Source: Streptomyces sp. MMG1533 (GTDB taxonomy: Bacteria; Actinomycetota; Actinomycetes; Streptomycetales; Streptomycetaceae). From it: a DNA stretch of 64,000 nucleotides. This document shows positions 1 through 8,517 of this stretch, in pieces (position 1 is the first letter of the stretch; each line of letters begins with the position of its first letter). The DNA lies in contig NZ_LGDG01000247.1 of assembly GCF_001279775.1 (NCBI RefSeq), positions 55,992 to 119,991 of the forward strand, in the 5' to 3' direction. The notes below the pieces were generated by a model. That model did not search any database, was not told where the DNA came from, and was given only the letters and a program-made list of their open reading frames with translations. The translations under genes and the position numbers were made by a program.

Positions 1-36
1 TGCTCACCCACCACGACCGAAGCACCGAGGTCTGAC

Positions 37-1161
37 GTGATCATCCTCTGGATCGTCCTGGCCGTCATCGGACTCCCCCTGCTCGCCCTCGGCCTGTACT
101 TCCTGAAGGCCATCGTCCAGGGCGCCGTAGAAGGCTGGCGCGGGGAGGGCGACGAGGACGGGGGCGGCGAGTACGAACTGCCCGCTGCTGCCGCCGCCCT
201 CGGCCTGCTGCCGCCCGAGCGGCAGAACACGCAGGCCGCGGCACCGCTCCCGGCCGCGCTCGTCTCGGCGCTCGACGCGGCCAGGGCCGGCGACTGGCAG
301 CCGGCCGCGGCCCTGCTCGACGCCACGGCCGACGCGCGGGACTGGGAGCACCGCTCGTTCCACAGCGGACGGCTCTCGTCGCTCGCCGCCGAGGACGACA
401 CCTGGCTGCTGGCATGGGAGACCGCCCGCCCCGACGACCCCGGCGCCGCGCTGGTGCGGGCCCGCAGCACGGTGGCCCTGGCCTCGAAGATCCGGGGCGC
501 GAAGCGGGCCAAGTACACCACCGCCGAGCAGTTCGAGGGCTTCCACCGCGTCATGGCCCGGTCCCGCGAGGAGCACGCCCGTGCGGCCGCACTGGCCGTC
601 GAGGGCGACCCGACCCCGTACATCGGCGAGATCCCGACCGCCCTGGGGCTCGGCTACCCGCACGCCGAGATGGACCGCCTGTGGAAGGAGCTCACCGACC
701 GCTCCCCGCACCACTACGAGGCCCACTACTTCGCCCTCCAGTACTGGTGCGCCAAGTGGCGTGGCTCGGAGAAGCTGGCCCGAGAGTTCGCGGCGAGCGC
801 CGCCGGGAGGGCCCCTCTGGGCAGCCTGATGACGGCGTTCCCCCTGATCGCGCACTTCGAGCACGACGACTCCGACTCGGCCGACGGCGACCGTACGCCC
901 GAGATGCGGGCCCTGGTCGACGCGGCCCTCGCGGACGTGGCCGCCGCCGATCCGGCCCACCCGCGCCTGGCGGAGGTCCGCCACCTGCTGGCGTACTACC
1001 TGTGCCTCCAGGACCGGGACGAGGCGGCCGTAGAGCAGTTCCGCCTCGTGGACGGGTACGTCGATGCCCTCCCGTGGCGCTACCGGGGCGACCCGGCGGG
1101 CGAGTTCTGCCGGATGCGGGACCTCAGCCTGGCGAACGCGGGCGGGGCGGCGTCGGACTGA
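37..1161 (+). CDS. DUF4034-like membrane-anchored protein
   Basis: This 374-residue protein has one hydrophobic segment at about residues 2-24 and then a Glu/Gly-rich linker. From about residue 70 to the end it is an alpha-helical region rich in Ala, Trp and His. The text of that region (a WxxRxxHSGRLSSLA-like stretch followed by paired helices) resembles the DUF4034 family, which has no established biochemical role. The start is GTG. A short open frame on the same strand ends just before it, at position 35, so an upstream gene may finish there. The family name is from memory; membrane anchoring is inferred from the hydrophobic N-terminus. Confidence 0.7.
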   Translation: MIILWIVLAVIGLPLLALGLYFLKAIVQGAVEGWRGEGDEDGGGEYELPAAAAALGLLPPERQNTQAAAPLPAALVSALDAARAGDWQPAAALLDATADARDWEHRSFHSGRLSSLAAEDDTWLLAWETARPDDPGAALVRARSTVALASKIRGAKRAKYTTAEQFEGFHRVMARSREEHARAAALAVEGDPTPYIGEIPTALGLGYPHAEMDRLWKELTDRSPHHYEAHYFALQYWCAKWRGSEKLAREFAASAAGRAPLGSLMTAFPLIAHFEHDDSDSADGDRTPEMRALVDAALADVAAADPAHPRLAEVRHLLAYYLCLQDRDEAAVEQFRLVDGYVDALPWRYRGDPAGEFCRMRDLSLANAGGAASD

Positions 1162-1423
1162 CGGTGCCGGTCGGAACTCGGGGCGGCACGGAAACGTTGT
1201 TCTCGTTGCCGCCCCGCGAACCGATGGATGACCGACGGTTGAAGGAGCCCGCGTCATGCTGTTCGGCCGTACGCCCCGGCCCATCGCCGGCAACGGGGTT
1301 CGTGGACGCCGCTCAACAGGTCGGTTCGGATCCGGGAACCGCTGGAGGCGCGACCGGTCAAGGCAGCGCGGGGGCCCGTACCAGCGGCCCGGGGCGGGGG
1401 CCACCGCTCGCGTCGGACGGTCG

Positions 1424-2589
1424 TCAACTCAGGCTCTGAACGCGGCGGCGGCGCACGATGACGAGTACGCCCGAACCCGTGACCACCGCCGCGGCAGCCA
1501 TGCCCGTGATCGGCAGCGCCGAGGACCCGGTGTCTGCCAGGGCGCCGCCAGTCGCCGTCGTCCCGTCGCCGCCAGTCGCCGTCGTCCCCTCGCCGCCGGT
1601 CGACGACGACCCGCCGGACGACCCACCGGACGATCCGCTCGCGCTGCCCGTCGAGCCAGTCGGCCCCCCACCCGTGACGTCCAGCGTGATGTCGGCCTGG
1701 TCGTTGGTCTTGTCGGGGTCGGACGGCCGCGCCTCGGTGCTCAGCGCCACCGAGCCCTTGGCGTGCGCCACCCGCTTGTCGATCTTCAGCTTGAAGGTGT
1801 AGGCCTCGCGGCCGTCCTCGTAGAGAGCCCGCTCACTCGTGCCGCAGTCGTACGCCTCGCCCCTGGCCTTGCAGAAGCCGGGGGTCTTGACGACCGACGT
1901 TCCGGCGGGCGGCGTGACCATGACCCTGACGGAGGGCTCCCCCACCTTGGTCATGACCCAGGCGGGCCCGGCGTTGGTGAACTCCACCTTCATCGGCACC
2001 GTTTCACCGACGCTCCCCTTCAACGCGGCACCCGTCACCAGGAAGTCGGCCGAGTTGACGGAGGTGACGGGCACATCGACGACTCGCGCGGACCCCTGGC
2101 CCCCGGCCTGGCTTTCGACCAGTTTCACCGCCGGTGCGGTTCCCATCACCGGCGGAGTGCCGTTGTCGTCCACCCCCGGATCGTCTTCCCCGACACGAGA
2201 GGCCTCTCGGGCATGTAGACGACGCCTGGCTCCACCGCCTGGTCGAACGCGCACACCGCGGTCCACCTCTCGGGCATCTCGTCGTAGGGGCGGACGTACT
2301 GTGTTCGACAGTTGGAGGGAACCTCCGCGAAGTCGAGTCCCCGGGTGACGGCGTAGTAGACCCATACCTTCTCGGCGGCTCCGGTGCCCTTGTTCGCCAC
2401 GGTGACCGGCACATCGAAGGTGCTCCCCGGTTTCAGCCCGTCGAGCGGCTCGATGCCTCCAATGACCAATTCGGGTGCGGTTTCATCGGCGAAGGCGGCG
2501 GGAGCCGCGGCCAGCGCGATCAGGCCGGCAGCGCCGAGGGAGGCAACAGCGGCACGGGAGGCGCGACGGTTGCGAGGGGGCATCGGCAT
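1424..2589 (-). pseudogene. LAxTG (sortase E-type) surface protein, frameshifted
   Basis: The gene lies in two overlapping frames. The 5' part (2589 down to about 2175) encodes a basic start, an Ala-rich signal peptide ending near AAPAAFADE, and a domain of the kind that precedes adhesin-like repeats. The 3' part (about 2175 down to 1424) continues the same protein: a beta-rich domain, a Gly/Ser/Thr-rich linker with an 8-residue repeat, the sorting motif LADTG, a hydrophobic stretch and an Arg tail. LAxTG is the class E sortase signal of Streptomyces. One missing base in the C5 run at 2173-2177 (G5 on the coding strand) explains the split, because a sixth base would rejoin the frames. It is either a real null allele or a homopolymer sequencing error. 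Confidence 0.8.
1543..1602. repeat. 24-bp tandem repeat, 2.5 copies, in the surface-protein linker
   Basis: Two nearly identical 24-bp units (1543-1566 and 1567-1590) and a half unit follow each other. They encode an 8-residue Thr/Gly repeat (TGG-D/E-GTTA) between the beta-rich domain and the LADTG anchor. Such linkers usually span the cell wall. Confidence 0.75.
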
Positions 2590-2874
2590 GGAGGGAACCT
2601 CTGTTGGAATGTGGGCAAACGGACGGTGTCCCCCGGGGGAACATCCCTTCGACCGCTAGACTCCTGTCGGTCCCGAACGGTTGCACGTCCGGTGCCTCCT
2701 CCGCCCCGCGATCGCACCCTCCGGACGCCGTGAGTCCGGCTCCGACATCGGCATCGATTGCAGGACTCCCGGTTCGAGCCTTCGGCCTCCCTCACAACCG
2801 CAGGACCCAAAAGGTCTGTGAACGCGGTTTGACATGGGTCAGCAAGCCGCGTTCACCGTCTGCAAGGAAGCCTG
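2590..2874. other. Intergenic stretch with a short palindrome
   Basis: No gene was recognised. The region should contain the promoter of the surface-protein gene on the minus strand. A 17-bp near-palindrome (TGTCCCCCGGGGGAACA, about 2628-2644) lies about 40 bp upstream of that start and could be an operator or a weak hairpin. Confidence 0.4.
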
Positions 2875-3420
2875 CTGAACGCACCCAAACCCTGGCAACA
2901 CGTTGTCTTTGTCCCCGTCGGAGGGCTCCTCGGAATCGGCTTGTTGTCGCGTCCCGAGGATCGCCGCGATTTGGTGATGGTCGTCTCGCACGACGGTCAC
3001 GGCCTCTTCCACGCCGTCACCGGGAAGAAGATCGCCAGGCACCGCGGACCCGACCCTGAGGACGAAACACCCGACCGCACACCGGACTTGTCCTGCCCCG
3101 GCTTCGGGCCGATCACCGGAAGCCGGGTACACAGCGGGGCTCTTCGGCGGAGGACTCCACACCACCACCGCAGACGGTTCGCTTCTGGAGGTTGCCACCC
3201 GGCGTGGCCGAATGATCGGGTCCTGCTCGCCCACGACGGCAGGTTGCCTCACTCCGGCCTTCATGGCGAGCGGCGGTGGCAATCTTCCACTCGAACTACT
3301 CCGAATTCCGGGCAGCCGGCTTCTCACCCTCCCGGCAGACCATCGCCGTCGCGACGAGCAGCGACATGTCACTGTGGATACGCAGGACGGGCCAAGGTCA
3401 CTCCAGCAGCGCCCAGCACT
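2875..3420 (+). pseudogene. Decayed gene, beta-propeller-like hypothetical protein
   Basis: Plausible protein text runs through three forward frames. Frame 1 from about 2881 gives PKPWQHVVFVPVGGLLGIG and on through VMVVSHDGHGLFHAVTGKK. Near 3120 the text moves to frame 2 (AGLFGGGLHTTTADGS). Near 3195 it returns to frame 1 (WPNDRVLLAHDGRL). Near 3285 it moves again, to IFHSNYSEFRAAGFSPSRQ and AVATSSDMSLWIRR. Together these read like one beta-propeller-type protein of a Streptomyces hypothetical family, broken by at least three indels. No single intact frame covers it and no clear start codon was found. The assignment rests on text continuity, not on a search. Confidence 0.6.
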
Positions 3421-3479
3421 GAACGGACCAGACTGCATGGCTGGTCCGGCTGGTCCCCACGCGGCTTGTGCCCAGGGTG

Positions 3480-3790
3480 GCGGCGACACCGAGCTTATGA
3501 AGCTGCGTTGCGTGCAACTCTTCAACGTCGGCTCCCTCGACGATTTACCGCTCATCTGGCAGGCCAAGTCCGCCAGCATGTACGCGGATTGCTCGATCGA
3601 CACCCAGTTGCTGTGCGGAAGCCGACTGGCCAGGACCAAGGGGTTCCTGTCGAGCCGGCGGCTGCCCAAGCCGAAGCGGCGCTGCAACAGCTGATCGCTG
3701 CGAAGAGGCTGGCGGCTTCGAGGACATCTCCGCCGAGGGCCACTCCGCTCTGTACGCACCTGCTACGCGCCGTGACGCCACATGTGTCCG
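3480..3790 (+). pseudogene. Decayed gene, small hypothetical protein
   Basis: A second broken gene follows the first. Frame 2 carries MKLRCVQLFNVGSLDDLPL and DLPLIWQAKSASMYADCSID up to about 3640. The sense then moves to frame 1 (AEAALQQLIAAKRLA, about 3660-3710) and again to a text containing FEDISAEGHSALYAP. The composition looks like a cytosolic helical protein. Function is unknown. It reads onto the same strand as its decayed neighbour, so both may come from one lost operon. Confidence 0.5.
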
Positions 3791-3983
3791 GGAGACCCTT
3801 CATCAGCGCTGTCCCTATCCTCGAACGCTTCCTTCGCCCTCGCCAGTACCTCGGTCACCGCTCGGACTGTTGGCGACGACCTGAAACGGCAGGGTTTTGA
3901 GAGATCGAGGCAACAGTCATACTGCGAAGACCACACAGCGCACACAACCTTGTTCGGCGGACGCGGAAGAGAGTGGGATCTTC

Positions 3984-4199
3984 ATGAGCGCACAGCTCCG
4001 TTCACCGCTCGTTTCAGACCTCGACATTGTGCTGTCGGATGTTCCCGATCTGGGGGCGTGCCGTATGTCGGAGCTACGCGACTTGGCTGGCGCCGAGATG
4101 GATTGTGCGCTCGCGCACGTCGTTGCGCAGGCTGACCGCACACCGGCAATCAGCCTTGGAGGCGGCGAAGGAGGCGGCACCGGGGCTCGATGCGACTGA
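3984..4199 (+). CDS. Putative RiPP precursor (FxSxx-COOH leader-like)
   Basis: This 71-residue product has an acidic leader-like text, VSDLDIVLSDVPDLGACRMS followed by LRDLAGAEM and ALAHVVAQAD. That resembles FxSxx-COOH type cyclophane precursors, which carry L-D-x-S-x-V-P and ALxxVLxxxD patterns. It ends in a Gly-rich GGGEGGGTGARCD tail, not in the family's Phe-x-Ser-x-x, so it is either a variant or a damaged copy. It lies 58 bp before a HExxH peptide hydroxylase gene on the same strand, as expected of a precursor and its tailoring enzyme. The start is ATG, but the upstream GA-rich stretch is only a weak ribosome site. Confidence 0.45.
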   Translation: MSAQLRSPLVSDLDIVLSDVPDLGACRMSELRDLAGAEMDCALAHVVAQADRTPAISLGGGEGGGTGARCD

Positions 4200-4257
4200 A
4201 GGGGGAACTGGTGGTCGACGTGGTGCCCACAGGCACTCTGGCCTTGCAGTCAGCCGT

Positions 4258-6129
4258 ATGAGCGGGGCACGGCAATGGGCGCAGCACAAGATCTCCCGGG
4301 CGGACATCGACCTCCTCGCGCGTGGCTGTGCGGGGTTAGACGTCGTCTGGCTTCTGAGGCGAGCCGAGCGCAGTCGCACACTGCTCATGCTGCGAGCGAT
4401 GCTGGACGAGGCGAGGGGGCACAGGGCTGTTTCCGGCCCCCTGCCGCCTTTGAACCGCGCTTGGGACCTCCTCGATCGCGTCCAACAGAAGTCACCCGCC
4501 GACCTGGATGCGGTACTGACGTACCCCTACGTCGGCAATTGGGCCGGGCACACCCTGCGCCGACTACGAGGCCGTGGCAGCGAATCCAGTCCACTGTGGG
4601 TGCATGTCGGGCATCTACACAGCGTTGCTGCCGCTGCGTCGATCCGTGCTGGACTCGATGTACAAGTCCAAGTTCCGGTGCGTAATGGCATGGTGGCCCT
4701 GCCAACCCTCGGTACCGCCCACCTGACCAGCATGGCTGGGACTTCGGTGGCCGAGGGGACAGAGGCGTCGGTGGCGGAGGTGTGCTCAACATCGGGACAC
4801 ACAGAGATCCGCTGGGGTGAAACGACCATCAGACTTCCCGACAATCTCGCTGACGACGCGCCAGGATGGTCAGGGCTTCGTCGACTTGCCGTGGCCTCCG
4901 GCCAGCACACGCTCTCACTGCTGTTCGAAGACCTGGATCCCTACCGGGGCTTGTACGGCCCCAGACAACCTGACCGCGTAGAGATCGCTGAGGTACGCGC
5001 TTGGCAGCGTGCGCTGGAGGACGCTTGGAGGCTCATCTGCCGCCATCTCCCCCAACAGGCCGGGGCTATGCGCTCGGTACTCAACGTTCTCGTGCCGGTG
5101 CCCGCCCCCGGCCGATTTCAGGTTTCCAGTGCCTCCAGCGGCGAGGCCTTCGGCGGTGTGGTCATGTCGAGGCCTGAGAGTCCGGCAATACTTGCTGCAA
5201 CGCTGGTCCACGAATACCAGCACATCATGCTGGGTGGCCTGCTTCATCTCGTCGCACTACACGACAACGCCCCGGAGGCGCGCTTCTACGCACCCTGGCG
5301 TGACGATCCGCGTCCGGTCGGCGGGCTACTCCAGGGTATTTACGCATTCTTTGGAGTGACCCGGTTTTGGCGTGCTCTGTATCGCGCCCAGGAAGAGGGG
5401 TCACGCCGTACCGCCGCATTCGAATTTGCGCGATGGCGTGCCGCGACCTGCCAGGCACTCGATACGCTGAAGGACAACCATTCCCTCACAGTGGCCGGAA
5501 GACGAGTCCTGCAGCAGATCGAGGGTGAAATCAGGCCCTGGCTGAAGGAACCGGTTCCTGAGGACATCGCGGCGGCCGTCGAAACCGTGGGAAGGGACCA
5601 CCAAGTCGCCTGGCGACTGCATCATCTGCAGCCAGATGTGCGGACAGTGGCGCAGGTGTCTCATGCCTGGCTGATCACCACTCGCACTGGAGCGGGACCC
5701 GCGCGCGGTCACAACGACCTCTCGCCAGATGCACTCGTCCCTGACGCTATTGCCTCATGGCTGCCCACTCGCTCAGACCTGATCCGCTGTCAGGTCATCC
5801 CGCCCGAAGCCGGTGCTTGCTGCCCAGAGTTGGAGTCCGAAGCAAGCGCTGCGGACAGGGCCTTTGCCGCTGGCGATTACGCCGAAGCCTGGATGGCCTA
5901 CCGGTCCGAGATCACCGCGTCTCGCGATTCCTCAGCTTCCTGGGTCGGCTTCGCGCTTGCCTGGGCGTCCCTCGACCCACATCCCGGAGCGGAGCTGTTG
6001 CTCCGGCGTCCGGCCCTTGTACGAGACGTCTACTGTCGATTGCGTTCTCTGGACGTCCGACTGGAGCCGGACGAGTTGGCGGCCTGGATCGCTGCCCGAT
6101 GGCCGCTTGCCGCCTCCGGTCATGGCTGA
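4258..6129 (+). CDS. aKG-HExxH-type putative peptide beta-hydroxylase
   Basis: The 623-residue product matches the HExxH peptide-modification family now called aKG-HExxH-type peptide beta-hydroxylases. Features are an N-terminal helical region (LLRRAERSRTLLMLRAML), a conserved middle block (PLWVHVGHLHSVAAAASIR), and the metal motif HEYQH near residue 319 followed by LLHLVALHD. Next come the conserved APWRDDPRP and GLLQGIYAFFGVTRFWR segments, and the C-terminus carries a TPR-like helix pair. Family members hydroxylate RiPP precursor side chains with iron and 2-oxoglutarate, usually beside a radical-SAM FxsB-like maturase, which is absent here. ATG 4258 was chosen because the conserved text begins there; the frame is open further upstream. 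The last bases overlap a convergent gene. Confidence 0.75.
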   Translation: MSGARQWAQHKISRADIDLLARGCAGLDVVWLLRRAERSRTLLMLRAMLDEARGHRAVSGPLPPLNRAWDLLDRVQQKSPADLDAVLTYPYVGNWAGHTLRRLRGRGSESSPLWVHVGHLHSVAAAASIRAGLDVQVQVPVRNGMVALPTLGTAHLTSMAGTSVAEGTEASVAEVCSTSGHTEIRWGETTIRLPDNLADDAPGWSGLRRLAVASGQHTLSLLFEDLDPYRGLYGPRQPDRVEIAEVRAWQRALEDAWRLICRHLPQQAGAMRSVLNVLVPVPAPGRFQVSSASSGEAFGGVVMSRPESPAILAATLVHEYQHIMLGGLLHLVALHDNAPEARFYAPWRDDPRPVGGLLQGIYAFFGVTRFWRALYRAQEEGSRRTAAFEFARWRAATCQALDTLKDNHSLTVAGRRVLQQIEGEIRPWLKEPVPEDIAAAVETVGRDHQVAWRLHHLQPDVRTVAQVSHAWLITTRTGAGPARGHNDLSPDALVPDAIASWLPTRSDLIRCQVIPPEAGACCPELESEASAADRAFAAGDYAEAWMAYRSEITASRDSSASWVGFALAWASLDPHPGAELLLRRPALVRDVYCRLRSLDVRLEPDELAAWIAARWPLAASGHG

Positions 6130-7034
6130 CCGCGCACGGCGATAGCATAGGAGTAACCGACTTTGGCATTCTTGGTTACCCAACGAACTTCGTCGGACAT
6201 CTGGCAGTAAGCGGACTGCACCTGTGATTCGACAAGGTCAGGCATCTCTGTACTGAGGAGAGTTGCTTTAACACGGTGCTCAGCAAATGGAGAACATGAG
6301 ATCCTCAGCCCGTCCTCCCCCTTGATTATCACCCTCAGTTCGTCCGTCACATGTGGCACTTCCGCGTAGCATTTCTCCTCTTGGTCGATGTAGGTGAAGG
6401 CCCCACGCAGTTCGAGTTCCACGTCGAACGAACATCGCGTCCGACCGGAGTCGAGTGAAACAGGTATTCGTACGGCCCCTACTTCGACCAAGCGACCGTT
6501 CACGCTGGACTCGTCGACCGGTATCTTCCGGTAGAGCTTCACGAAGGAGACGGCCGGGTCAGCGTCTACTCCGTCCACGCATACGCGCCTCACTTGGATG
6601 CTTTCCCACTCCGGACCTCCGCGGGCCACCTCTGCAGTCGTGGCGAAAGATATCCATGGCACGAATGCCGCAGTGGGTGATTCGACATCACACGTGATGG
6701 ACAACAGGGCGTCACCGTCGGAACGAATAACAAAGGTGTCGTGCCGTCGACGAAACCGAACAAGCTGAGGCATGTAATCCTCGAGGTTCCGCAGATGTTC
6801 CAGCTCTCGCACGTTCTTCCGGATAGAGTCGGCGAGTATCCACATTGCGACCGCACCGGAGACTACGGAGGTCGTGATCAATATCCAGGTCAGGACGAGG
6901 AAGAGTTCCCCCTGCGAGGCTTGGGATCTGAGGCCGACCAGGGTGCCCGTGATGGTGAGCGCTACTGAGAGAACGGCTGAGACAAAGGCGGCGAGTGCCG
7001 CGCTGACCCCCTCCGACCGCTGCGAGCTGGTCAT
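6120..7034 (-). CDS. Two-TM membrane protein with beta-rich soluble domain
   Basis: The 304-residue protein starts at an ATG preceded by an AGGGGGA ribosome site. Two hydrophobic helices lie at about residues 10-30 and 42-65, and a charged connector (RKNVRELEHLRNLEDY) follows. The remaining 210 residues alternate hydrophobic and polar residues as in beta strands. No family was recognised. The layout (two N-terminal TMs plus a cytosolic sensor or effector domain) is shared with some defence effectors, but nothing here proves that. The gene converges on the peptide hydroxylase with a 10-bp overlap, and its base composition is less GC-rich than the core genes to the right. Confidence 0.65.
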   Translation of the reverse strand: MTSSQRSEGVSAALAAFVSAVLSVALTITGTLVGLRSQASQGELFLVLTWILITTSVVSGAVAMWILADSIRKNVRELEHLRNLEDYMPQLVRFRRRHDTFVIRSDGDALLSITCDVESPTAAFVPWISFATTAEVARGGPEWESIQVRRVCVDGVDADPAVSFVKLYRKIPVDESSVNGRLVEVGAVRIPVSLDSGRTRCSFDVELELRGAFTYIDQEEKCYAEVPHVTDELRVIIKGEDGLRISCSPFAEHRVKATLLSTEMPDLVESQVQSAYCQMSDEVRWVTKNAKVGYSYAIAVRGQP

Positions 7035-7257
7035 GCCAGTCCCCCTGAATTGCTGTCCGACGCCTGCCATTCTCCGGGAACGAGTCCGCGTCCTCCAGAG
7101 TGCCTCGGAGCCACTGCTTACTCCGCCCAGGGCGCCGCGCCAGGTGGAGAGGCCTGCCGCAGCCCGATGGGACAGCCTTGCGGCATACGGTTCAGCCGGG
7201 CCGTCTGACCGGCAGCACAGTCCTTCCCATCTCGTCCCGCTGGGGGCTACGAGGAGG

Positions 7258-7810
7258 CTTGACATGGATCAAGCCGTCGTTCCTGTGGATGATGTACCGC
7301 TGCGGCTGGGGCGCGAAAGCGGGGCAGGAGACCGTCCTGGCTGTCGGGATCAGCCGTGACGGCTTCGAGTGGGGGCTGCGTCACGCGTGTCTGTCGGGCT
7401 ACGTCCGCGGGGTGTACCCCGACCGAGCCACCTGCCGGCGTCAGTTGAAGCGTGCGCCCGCTCGCGTGCGGTGGGACCCCGAGCGGGACCTGCGCCTACA
7501 GCCCCTGCCGTACCGGTCCTTGCAACTCGGTCTCTCCGGTGAGGCCGCACGACGGTACGCGGACGAGTGGACGGTCGCCGTCCGCGACGTGACCCCGCTC
7601 GCCCACGAGATCCACGCCCTTGTTGAACTCGACCGCCGAACCAGTCACAGCTTCGTCATGACCTCGTCCAGGGAGATCAGTCCTGCAATGGTTGCCGGGC
7701 AGACCACCGATTCCATGGTCAAGGTGCCATTCACGTCGTCCCCCGGGTGGGCCCTCAAGACCGGCGAAGGTGCGAAGTCGCCCGGTGAGCCTTTGACCTT
7801 GACACGGTGA
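7258..7810 (+). pseudogene. DUF4291 gene remnant
   Basis: The text TWIKPSFLWMMYRCGW, then GQETVLAVGISRDGFEWGLR and LPYRSLQLGLSGEAARRYA, is the characteristic central part of DUF4291 proteins. The usual 45-50 residue N-terminal part is missing, because the frame upstream reads as low-sense sequence. The family sense also stops after ALVELDRR at about 7640, and the rest of the frame has no recognisable content. The fragment is probably a truncated, inactive copy. The family's function is not established. Confidence 0.65.
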
Positions 7811-7845
7811 CAAGGCCTTCACTGCTTGCCAAGGAGGTGGTCCCG

Positions 7846-8514
7846 ATGACCGCGAGACAGGACACGGATGCGATACGAGCGCTCCAGGGCCTGGAGGACG
7901 GCCGTTCGTCCGTGCGACTGCGGGCGGCACTGGCGGTCGGCACGACGCCGGACGCGCGCTACGTCGACAAGCTCATCGAGCGATGCGCGATCGAGCCCGA
8001 GTTCTTCGTCCGCGACATGCTGACCTGGGCGCTCACCCGCCACCCGGTGTCCGTCACGCTCCCCGAGCTGCTCCGCGAAGTCCGCTCGGAGCGTGCGCAG
8101 GCACGGAGCCAGGCCCTGCACACGCTGTCCAAGATCGGGGACCCGCATGGGTGGCCGGCGATCACACGGGGGCTCCTGTCCGACGCCGACGACGAGGTGG
8201 CGCGGAGCGCCTGGCGGACCGCGGTCGTGCTCGTGCCGGAAGGCGAGGAGTCCGGGTTGGCCGCGGTGCTGGCGACGCAGCTCGGGCGCGGGGAGCGGGA
8301 GACGCAGCTGAGTCTCAGCCGGGCGCTGGTCGCGCTGGGTGAGGTCGTTCAGCCGGCCCTGAGTGCTGCGACGACGGCCCCTGACCGGCGGGTGCGCACG
8401 CACGCGCTCGCCACGGAACTGCTGCTGCGCGACCCGGATGCCGGATTCGAGTTCGCCGTCGAGGAGGCGAAGCGCGTCGTGGCCCTCGGTGGGTCCGGCC
8501 AGGAAGGACGATAG
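7846..8514 (+). CDS. HEAT-repeat protein paired with a MerR-HEAT regulator
   Basis: The 222-residue protein starts at ATG 7846, after an ideal AAGGAGG ribosome site at 7831-7837. It consists of repeated antiparallel helix pairs (RLRAALAVG, FFVRDMLTWALTRHP, RSQALHTLSKIGDP, VARSAWRTAVVLV), typical of HEAT or PBS-lyase HEAT-like repeats. It has no signal peptide or TM segment. The next gene, a MerR regulator with its own HEAT domain, starts 4 bp after the stop. The two are thus co-transcribed and may bind each other or a common partner. HEAT repeats mediate protein contacts; no catalytic residues are visible. Confidence 0.75.
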   Translation: MTARQDTDAIRALQGLEDGRSSVRLRAALAVGTTPDARYVDKLIERCAIEPEFFVRDMLTWALTRHPVSVTLPELLREVRSERAQARSQALHTLSKIGDPHGWPAITRGLLSDADDEVARSAWRTAVVLVPEGEESGLAAVLATQLGRGERETQLSLSRALVALGEVVQPALSAATTAPDRRVRTHALATELLLRDPDAGFEFAVEEAKRVVALGGSGQEGR

Positions 8515-8517
8515 GCA

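Noticed and set aside
4..1404. Long minus-strand open frame opposite the DUF4034-like gene
   Set aside because: It is the GC-codon shadow of the plus-strand gene; its text is Arg/Gly/Val-rich with no family character.
2755..2795. tRNA-like segment with GGTTCGAGCC
   Set aside because: The loop text is there, but no matching T-stem, anticodon arm or acceptor stem could be folded.
2941..3900. 319-codon plus-strand frame read as one gene
   Set aside because: Only parts of it carry sense; the sense continues in other frames, so it is a pseudogene mosaic.
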